28,840 nt of DNA. Source: a virus. The stretch is taken from IMG/VR virus record IMGVR_UViG_3300007708_000021, positions 1-28,840 of that record; one strand, 5' to 3'. The translations under genes and the position numbers were made by a program. Shown here piece by piece: positions 1 through 4,477 of this stretch. The notes below the pieces were generated by a model that saw nothing but the letters and a program-made list of their open reading frames with translations, was not told the DNA's origin and made no database searches. Each line of letters opens with the position of its first letter. The first letter of the stretch is position 1.

Positions 1-1
1 A

Positions 2-370
2 GACCGCGTTGAAGATGCAATTTGCGCAACAAAAGCAGCGATCAAAGAAGGCATTGTGCCAGGCGGTGGAATTGCTTTAATGGACGCTGCGCAAGTAATA
101 GGAGCTGTTAGTCTTGGCGATTGGGTTTTAATTGATGCAATAAAAGCGCCGTTTAATAAAATACTAGATAACGCAGGTATTGTGCAAATGATTGATCAGG
201 ACCGGGATTTGGGGCATGGATTAAATGTTGTTACTGGGGAATATGTTAATATGATTGAATCCGGTATTATTGATCCATTACTTGTTACTAAGAGTGCATT
301 AAGAAATGCAGTGTCAGTTGCTACTACAATATTATCAACAGATTGTGTAATTAACAATTTGAGAGCATAA
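2..370 (+). CDS. groEL: GroEL-type chaperonin, C-terminal part (5' end outside window)
   Basis: This is the 3' end of a group I chaperonin (Hsp60) gene; the reading frame is already open at base 2 and the start lies upstream of the window. GroEL forms the ATP-driven folding cage that works with a GroES lid. The visible part begins at the hinge into the equatorial domain. It reads DRVEDAICATKAAIKEGIVP followed by GGG, matching E. coli [23 protein letters not shown], where the glycines contact nucleotide. Further on, GIIDPLLVTKSALRNAVSVA matches the E. coli segment [20 protein letters not shown], including the Asp that contacts ATP. The protein stops at TDCVINNLRA, so the Gly-Gly-Met repeat tail of bacterial GroEL is absent. 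The stop codon overlaps the start of the GroES gene by one base. The order groEL-groES is the reverse of the usual bacterial operon. Confidence 0.93.
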   Translation, partial: DRVEDAICATKAAIKEGIVPGGGIALMDAAQVIGAVSLGDWVLIDAIKAPFNKILDNAGIVQMIDQDRDLGHGLNVVTGEYVNMIESGIIDPLLVTKSALRNAVSVATTILSTDCVINNLRA

Positions 371-630
371 TGAAAGCGATTGGTAAAAATATAGTTATAC
401 TACCTAAAAAGTTAACCGCTGAAAAAACAAAAGGCGGTTTACTTTTGATGGAAAAAGATAAAGAGAATATAAGGTATAAAGAAGCCATAATTGTGGCAGT
501 GAGCGAAGATATTACTTTTCTTAAAGAAGGAATGGAAATATACTATGATAAGCACGCTGGGCATGGTATAGAATTTGAAGGAGAAAAGTATACTGTTATA
601 AAATTAGATGACGTTGTTATTGTATTATGA
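370..630 (+). CDS. groES: GroES-type co-chaperonin
   Basis: This 86-residue protein is a short GroES (Cpn10), the heptameric lid of the GroEL cage. Residues 17-26 (KTKGGLLLME) align with the GroES mobile loop, in which a hydrophobic tripeptide, here LLL rather than IVL, docks on GroEL. The C-terminal half, GMEIYYDKHAGHGIEFEGEK followed by YTVIKLDDVVIVL, has the strand order and spacing of GroES (GD-vvf--yag--v---geeyliv-e-DIlaiv). At 86 residues it is about ten shorter than bacterial GroES. The ATG shares its A with the stop codon of the groEL gene, so the two are very probably translationally coupled. Identification rests on the fold pattern and on the adjacent groEL. Confidence 0.88.
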   Translation: MKAIGKNIVILPKKLTAEKTKGGLLLMEKDKENIRYKEAIIVAVSEDITFLKEGMEIYYDKHAGHGIEFEGEKYTVIKLDDVVIVL

Positions 631-1073
631 GAAAATTAGAGGCTAGCGATCTTAAGGACATGGGTCTACTAAAGCACTACAGAATAGTTCGAAGATGGGC
701 TTGTAGAAATAATAACCTTAATGACGCAGATTTAGAATTACTAATTTTCTTTGATTGCTTGGATTTGTTTACAAAACATGATTATGAAATGGGTACGCAT
801 GCATATAGTTGGGACTCAAAGCGCTGGAACAATTTGTTGAAAGAAGGATGGATAGTGGTATGGCGAAAACGCAACCACACAACACAGAAATATCACATAT
901 ATAAAGTTTCATTTAAGTGCAGACAACTAATAGCAAGGATGTACCGTATAATGCTTGGCCAAGAAGATATACCGGCGAGCGAAAGAAGGAATAAGATTAT
1001 GCGAAGCAGCTCGTATTCTTCTAAAGTATTACAAACAGCAATACATAACGTTAATAACGATAAAACAAGATGA
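627..1073 (+). CDS. Small winged-helix DNA-binding protein
   Basis: This 148-residue basic protein begins 4 bases before the end of groES. The segment from about residue 32 to 108 has the order of a MarR-like winged helix: a helix LNDADLELLIFFDCLDL, a second helix around SWDSKRWNNLLKEGWIV, then two short strands (VVWRKRN and KYHIYKVS) that would form the wing, and a following helix CRQLIARMYRIMLG. Such a protein could be a transcription regulator, or it could recognise phage DNA for packaging, since the large terminase is about 3.4 kb downstream and no small subunit is otherwise obvious. I see no enzymatic motif. The fold is inferred from the pattern; the role is open. Confidence 0.65.
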   Translation: MRKLEASDLKDMGLLKHYRIVRRWACRNNNLNDADLELLIFFDCLDLFTKHDYEMGTHAYSWDSKRWNNLLKEGWIVVWRKRNHTTQKYHIYKVSFKCRQLIARMYRIMLGQEDIPASERRNKIMRSSSYSSKVLQTAIHNVNNDKTR

Positions 1074-1348
1074 TGAATTCTTACAATCAAAATGACAATT
1101 TAATGGGGCAACCGCCTATGGCTCCGGCTTTAAATACACCTGTTGATGCAATTCAACAAGCAACAACATTTAACCCCGGAATCAAAGCAACTGGCGCTCC
1201 AGTGTCATTCTCGCCAAGAGCGCAATCAACAATGACTGGAGTATTTGGTACCCCGATGGCTGGAAAATACGATAGAACAATGGGTACACCTCAACCGGTT
1301 CCAGCAGGTTTACAGACGCCAATTGTTCCTCCTTATGATTTATCTTAA
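1070..1348 (+). CDS. Hypothetical proline/threonine-rich small protein
   Basis: This 92-residue product is rich in Pro, Thr, Met, Gly and Ala, with segments such as GQPPMAPALNTPVDAIQQ and GTPQPVPAGLQTPIVPPYD. It is predicted to be largely unstructured, with no signal peptide or membrane segment. It starts on the first of two adjacent ATG codons and overlaps the preceding stop in an ATGA arrangement, indicating coupled translation. I do not recognise the family. Its position among small genes before the terminase suggests a minor virion-associated protein, but that is only context. Confidence 0.7.
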   Translation: MMNSYNQNDNLMGQPPMAPALNTPVDAIQQATTFNPGIKATGAPVSFSPRAQSTMTGVFGTPMAGKYDRTMGTPQPVPAGLQTPIVPPYDLS

Positions 1349-1366
1349 CAATTAATATATATAAAA

Positions 1367-1585
1367 ATGGATATAAAAGCAAAAAAACACCCAATGCACC
1401 CTCTAGATAGAGAAGCTAAAATGAGTGGCGTTGGTGCAAACGCGATTTGGGACGGACCATTAGACACAACTGGTTACCCAAAAATGCCAGGTTACAGCGC
1501 AGGAAAAGACGGGGTTAAACTCCGTTTTGACGATGCTAAATATGAAGCAGGCCCTATCACTCAAAAAGCAAAAATGAGACGATAA
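1367..1585 (+). CDS. Hypothetical small basic protein
   Basis: This 72-residue, Lys-rich protein contains Pro/Gly-rich stretches (GPLDTTGYPKMPGYSAGKDG) and ends in the basic sequence TQKAKMRR. No known domain is visible. The start codon follows an A-rich leader (atataaaaatg) without a Shine-Dalgarno motif. The stop codon shares one base with the ATG of the next gene, so the two are likely made together. Function unknown. Confidence 0.7.
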   Translation: MDIKAKKHPMHPLDREAKMSGVGANAIWDGPLDTTGYPKMPGYSAGKDGVKLRFDDAKYEAGPITQKAKMRR

Positions 1586-1857
1586 TGGCAAAGACCGCAG
1601 CATGGCAACGTAAAGAGGGCAAAGACCCTAAAGGCGGATTAAACGCTAAAGGGGTTGCAAGTTATAGAAAAGAAAATCCTGGGTCTAAATTGCAAACAGC
1701 GGTAACTAAAAAGCCGTCTGAATTAAAACCAGGAAGTAAAGATGCAAAGCGTAGAAAATCATTTTGCGCGAGAATGTCAGGAATGCCTGGGCCAATGAAA
1801 AAGCCTAATGGCGATCCTACAAGAAAAAAATTAGCATTAGACAAATGGAATTGTTAA
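1585..1857 (+). CDS. DUF6321-like small basic protein
   Basis: This 90-residue, strongly basic protein begins AKTAAWQRKEGKDPKGGLNA and later has KRRKSFCARMSGMPGPMKK, ending with a W-x-C terminus (LDKWNC). From memory, this pattern (WQRK-GK-P-GGLN-KG--SY, then KRRKSFCARM-GM, then K-W-C at the end) matches small proteins of aquatic phages grouped as DUF6321. Two cysteines (in SFCARM and at the C-terminus) could be paired or bind metal. The high Lys/Arg content suggests contact with nucleic acid. The molecular role is not known to me. It is coupled to the gene in front by a one-base overlap. Confidence 0.75.
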   Translation: MAKTAAWQRKEGKDPKGGLNAKGVASYRKENPGSKLQTAVTKKPSELKPGSKDAKRRKSFCARMSGMPGPMKKPNGDPTRKKLALDKWNC

Positions 1858-1896
1858 ACAAAAATAATAAATAACTAAATAACTAAACAAAAAACA

Positions 1897-2175
1897 ATGG
1901 CAAACTTTATTTCTTTACCTATTACAAGCGCAACTGCTCACGTTGCGGGGCAACGATTAATTGGTGTAAATTTCGTGGCAGGTATTCTAGCTACGGGTAC
2001 AGCAACTGTAGTAATTTATAATTTAAACAAAACAGTTACGATGACCACCACTGCTGCAAAAGCCGTTGAAGTGGTTAATGCAATCACAGCCGCTTTATCA
2101 CTTATGCCTGGGGCTAATATTGTAGAAGTGGATTTACCCGCTGGTGTACAAATTACAGCTGTATCAATCGCATAA
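1897..2175 (+). CDS. Hypothetical beta-rich small protein (possible virion decoration)
   Basis: This 92-residue protein is rich in Val, Thr, Ala and Ile in alternating patterns, for example GTATVVIYNLNKTVTMTTTA and VEVDLPAGVQITAVSIA. This suggests an all-beta domain with one central helix (AAKAVEVVNAITAALSL). It has almost no charged residues, which is common in small phage structural proteins. The start is preceded by an A-rich leader containing actaaacaaaa, which also occurs before the next small gene. I do not recognise a family; a decoration or adaptor role is speculation from composition and position. Confidence 0.65.
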   Translation: MANFISLPITSATAHVAGQRLIGVNFVAGILATGTATVVIYNLNKTVTMTTTAAKAVEVVNAITAALSLMPGANIVEVDLPAGVQITAVSIA

Positions 2176-2200
2176 TTATAACAATTTAAAACTAAACAAA

Positions 2201-2320
2201 ATGAAAAACGCAATGAAAAAACCAATGGCAAAAGATAAAGCAATCATGGGCAAAACAGCTAAACCAGCTGCTAAAGCCGTTGCTAAAAAACCAATGGGTA
2301 AAATGAAAAAAGCCTGTTAA
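2201..2320 (+). CDS. 39-residue Lys/Ala/Met-rich peptide
   Basis: A short frame from an ATG preceded by actaaacaaa to TAA encodes 39 residues. It starts MKNAMKKPMAKDKAIMGKTA and ends KPMGKMKKAC. Thirteen residues are lysine and only one is acidic, with alanine and methionine making up most of the rest; the repeated unit is roughly K-P-M-(A/G)-K. It fills an otherwise empty gap between two genes in the same direction and has the same type of leader as its neighbour. A nucleic-acid-binding or DNA-compacting role is plausible from charge alone. It is short enough to be missed by gene finders using a 60-residue cutoff. Confidence 0.6.
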   Translation: MKNAMKKPMAKDKAIMGKTAKPAAKAVAKKPMGKMKKAC

Positions 2321-2337
2321 TACGTAATATAAATATT

Positions 2338-2856
2338 ATGGCATATACACAATCACCAGGAAGGGGCAATGGTCCTAAAACCGGGAATGGATTACCAGAT
2401 ACGTTTAGACAGGATACAGATCCGCCGGCTAAAGTTGAATTAACTAAAAAGTTCACTGAAGGAGCTGAAACGTTAAAAAAGAATAGAGCAACTGATGCTA
2501 AAGCTACGCAGGGAGCAAATTCTCAAGGTATAACTATAAATCCTAGCACCGGGGAAGCTTCGGCAAAGCCGTATGAAAAAAAATTAATAAAAGGAGGCGC
2601 TGGAACAGGTCGTTCTTATTCCGAAATAGTAGGTGAAGACAATAAAGTTTCCGCTAAAGCATATTCACCTGTAAGAAACAATCCTGGCAGTAATGAAAAA
2701 CTTCAGTCACAGTATACAAAAGATAGTACATATACAATGAATCAACGTAATGCTAATGCTCATTTCCATAATCTAACAGCTGGTCTTATAGAAAACAGAA
2801 GTGAAGCGGATAATCAAACATTGATTAAACTAGGTAAAGCCGTAAGAACAAAATAA
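2338..2856 (+). CDS. Hypothetical polar low-complexity protein
   Basis: This 172-residue protein is dominated by Gly, Asn, Lys, Thr, Ser and Ala. It opens with AYTQSPGRGNGPKTGNGLPD and ends with a more helical, conserved-looking segment, NANAHFHNLTAGLIENRS, then a basic end (KLGKAVRTK). No hydrophobic core, membrane segment or enzymatic motif is visible, so most of it is probably disordered. It lies between two small putative virion genes, two bases before the next start. The family is unknown to me. Confidence 0.7.
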   Translation: MAYTQSPGRGNGPKTGNGLPDTFRQDTDPPAKVELTKKFTEGAETLKKNRATDAKATQGANSQGITINPSTGEASAKPYEKKLIKGGAGTGRSYSEIVGEDNKVSAKAYSPVRNNPGSNEKLQSQYTKDSTYTMNQRNANAHFHNLTAGLIENRSEADNQTLIKLGKAVRTK

Positions 2857-2857
2857 T

Positions 2858-3136
2858 ATGGGATCATTTACAAACCAACCAGATTTTGCTACAAGAGCAA
2901 TGGAAATAACTCCGTCTGACGATCTTACTCCAGACAACAATCTTGGTAAGGCCGCTTTATATATTAGCGATGCCGCAGCCGCTACTTGTACCGTAACTGT
3001 ACAAATGCCTGACAGGAATGGTGATTTAGCTCCGGTAACATTTAAAAATGTGCCTAGAGGAACTTTTCTACCTATTTGCGTGGACTATTTGCTAGCCGAA
3101 GGGACCACCGCTACTAGGATAATCGCATACTGGTAA
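2858..3136 (+). CDS. Spike-base-like small virion protein (RCAP_rcc01079-type)
   Basis: This 92-residue protein contains an ITPSDD segment near residue 17, then LGKAALYISDAAAATCTVTV, VTFKNVPRGTFLPICVDYLL and the end GTTATRIIAYW. From memory, this order (ITPSD, ALYVG-AG--TV, VTF--V--G-FLPI-V--V--TGTTAT-I-A-Y/W) is the signature of the spike base protein family first named from the gene transfer agent of Rhodobacter capsulatus (RCAP_rcc01079). Those proteins are small beta-barrels that anchor head spikes or fibres. The gene lies far upstream of the capsid gene, among small genes before the terminase. Family match is by motif; its place in this virion is inferred. Confidence 0.68.
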   Translation: MGSFTNQPDFATRAMEITPSDDLTPDNNLGKAALYISDAAAATCTVTVQMPDRNGDLAPVTFKNVPRGTFLPICVDYLLAEGTTATRIIAYW

Positions 3137-3170
3137 TATAAAATAATTATAATCAATTAAATTAAATAAA

Positions 3171-3416
3171 ATGGAAGTAGTAAAACAAGTAACTCAAGAA
3201 CAATTAGAAAAAATTCGTAACCAACAAAAAGATCTTAATTCTATATTAACCAACATTGGTGTATTAGAATCACAGAAGCATTCATTTTTGCATTCTTTGG
3301 CAGATCTAAATAAAGTTATTGAAGAAACTAAAATGGAACTTGAAAATCAGTATGGTGCTGTTAATATTAATTTAGAGACAGGTGATTGTACTCCTATCGA
3401 AAAAACCGAGGAGTAA
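3171..3416 (+). CDS. Small coiled-coil protein
   Basis: This 81-residue protein is almost entirely helical. Residues about 5-60 show heptad-like spacing of Leu/Ile (QLEKIRNQQKDLNSILTNIG; LADLNKVIEETKMELE), ending in the sequence YGAVNINLETGDCTPIEK. The segment (Q)YG-(V/S)-IN-ETG is familiar to me from small proteins in aquatic phage genomes with the same coiled-coil front, but no function is known. Coiled coils of this size are often assembly or scaffold helpers. The start follows a long A/T leader without Shine-Dalgarno. Its last codons contain the GAGGAG that serves the next gene. Confidence 0.72.
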   Translation: MEVVKQVTQEQLEKIRNQQKDLNSILTNIGVLESQKHSFLHSLADLNKVIEETKMELENQYGAVNINLETGDCTPIEKTEE

Positions 3417-3418
3417 TC

Positions 3419-3646
3419 ATGAGTTCCGTTATTAGAAAAATAAGCATTGGGGCCGATTATAAAAACGACGCAATGCACTATTCTATTTCACAAGTAGTAT
3501 ATGGGGGACACGAAATCTCCCATATACTATTTGATGAAGAAGATAGGTCTTATAATATCTATATCAAAAAAGAAGACGAAATAATGCCGTGGAAGAAATT
3601 TAATTTTAATATGGCAATCTCTGTTGAATATGATTTAGAATATTGA
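3419..3646 (+). CDS. Hypothetical small conserved protein (SSVIRKI-type)
   Basis: I place the start at ATG 3419, giving 75 residues, rather than at an alternative upstream codon at 3386. A clear GAGGAG lies 5 bases before this ATG, one of the few strong Shine-Dalgarno sites in the window, and the product then begins MSSVIRKISIGADYKNDAMH. The protein has alternating hydrophobic and acidic segments (HILFDEEDRSYNIYIKKEDE) and ends AISVEYDLEY. Similar small proteins with an N-terminal IIRKI-(I/V)G-DY and an internal YNIYI occur in aquatic phage genomes as far as I recall; function unknown. The stop codon overlaps the next ATG. Confidence 0.7.
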   Translation: MSSVIRKISIGADYKNDAMHYSISQVVYGGHEISHILFDEEDRSYNIYIKKEDEIMPWKKFNFNMAISVEYDLEY

Positions 3647-4251
3647 TGAAAAGTTTATTTAGTTTTATAGTTACACCTGTAGGACAAAGATACGATAATA
3701 GTATTGATGTAAACGGTAAAGAATTAATTATAAATACCAAAATAGAAACTTTTAAAGCAGTAAATAATTTAGCCGTAGTTGTATCAACACCGATGGCATT
3801 TGAAACTGATATAAAAGTTGGTGATACAGTTGTGATACATCACAATGTTTTCCGTAGATTCTATGGAACAAAAGGAGAACAAAAGAATAGTAGATCCTAC
3901 TTTACAGAGGATTTATATTTTTGTGATGTAGATCAAATATATTTATACAAAACAGATAAAGAATGGAAGACATTTGGTGATCGCTGTTTTGTTAAGCCAA
4001 TTAAAAATACAGACTATTTAAAGCTTGATAAAGAACAAAAGCATATTGGTATATTAAAATATGGAAATAGCTCCTTAGATGAGCTTAAAATCAATCCTGG
4101 AGACCTTGTAGGTTATAAACCATTTGGTGAATTCGAATTTATTATAGATGACCAGCGATTGTATTGTATGAAATCAAATGATATTGTAATTAAATATGAG
4201 TACAAAGGAAACGAAGTTGAGTATAATCCGAGCTGGGCGAAAAGCAGTTGA
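3646..4251 (+). CDS. Tandem GroES-like (double Cpn10-fold) protein
   Basis: This 201-residue protein reads as two GroES-like barrels. The first half (about 5-105) has FIVTPVGQRYDNSIDVNGKE, a loop containing LII, AVVVSTP, then DIKVGDTVVIHHNVFRRFYG and DLYFCDVDQIYLYK. The second (about 108-190) has FVKPIKNTD, KHIGILKYGN, NPGDLVGYKPFGEFEFIID and RLYCMKSNDIVIKYE. Both follow the GroES order: -xPl-dr-, -G-V--vg--, -vGD-V-y--y-g-e-, -l---DIl-i. The second half matches better, through the GD-V-(Y/F) strand, the -E-- turn and the SDI ending. It could be a partner for the phage GroEL, a lid variant, or a GroES-fold structural protein. The start is ATG 3646, overlapping the previous stop; the preceding TTG is less likely. 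The fold call is by pattern only. Confidence 0.6.
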   Translation: MKSLFSFIVTPVGQRYDNSIDVNGKELIINTKIETFKAVNNLAVVVSTPMAFETDIKVGDTVVIHHNVFRRFYGTKGEQKNSRSYFTEDLYFCDVDQIYLYKTDKEWKTFGDRCFVKPIKNTDYLKLDKEQKHIGILKYGNSSLDELKINPGDLVGYKPFGEFEFIIDDQRLYCMKSNDIVIKYEYKGNEVEYNPSWAKSS

Positions 4252-4477
4252 TGAATTAGTCAAAGTAGCGGAAGAGGCAATTATAGATAGCGGGGATGAT
4301 ATATCGGCAGATAGATTAAAAAATGCTGCAGCGACTAAGAAGCTAGCAATATTCGATGCGTTTGAAATATTAACACGCATTGAGCTGGAGGAAAAACTAA
4401 TCAATGACGAAGAACTTGCTAAAGCAGATACCACACAGAAAGTGTTCAAAGGTTTTGCAGAAGGGAGATCTAAATAA
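4196..4477 (+). CDS. Helical protein upstream of terminase (possible small terminase subunit)
   Basis: This 93-residue, mostly helical acidic protein starts at the only ATG in frame, which lies 56 bases inside the preceding gene in a different frame. After a short N-terminal tail it has KAVDELVKVAEEAI, then SADRLKNAAATKKLAIFDAF and EILTRIELEEKLINDEELAK, consistent with three helices. Its stop overlaps the terminase start by one base. Small terminase subunits are usually encoded directly before the large subunit and are often short helical oligomers, so that role is a reasonable guess. No helix-turn-helix is obvious, however, and the winged-helix protein at 627 is a rival candidate. Function therefore remains open. 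Confidence 0.7.
   Translation: MSTKETKLSIIRAGRKAVDELVKVAEEAIIDSGDDISADRLKNAAATKKLAIFDAFEILTRIELEEKLINDEELAKADTTQKVFKGFAEGRSK

Noticed and set aside
3386-3418. An earlier start for the gene at 3419
   Set aside because: It would overlap the previous gene by 31 bases and has no ribosome-binding site, whereas ATG 3419 has GAGGAG directly upstream.
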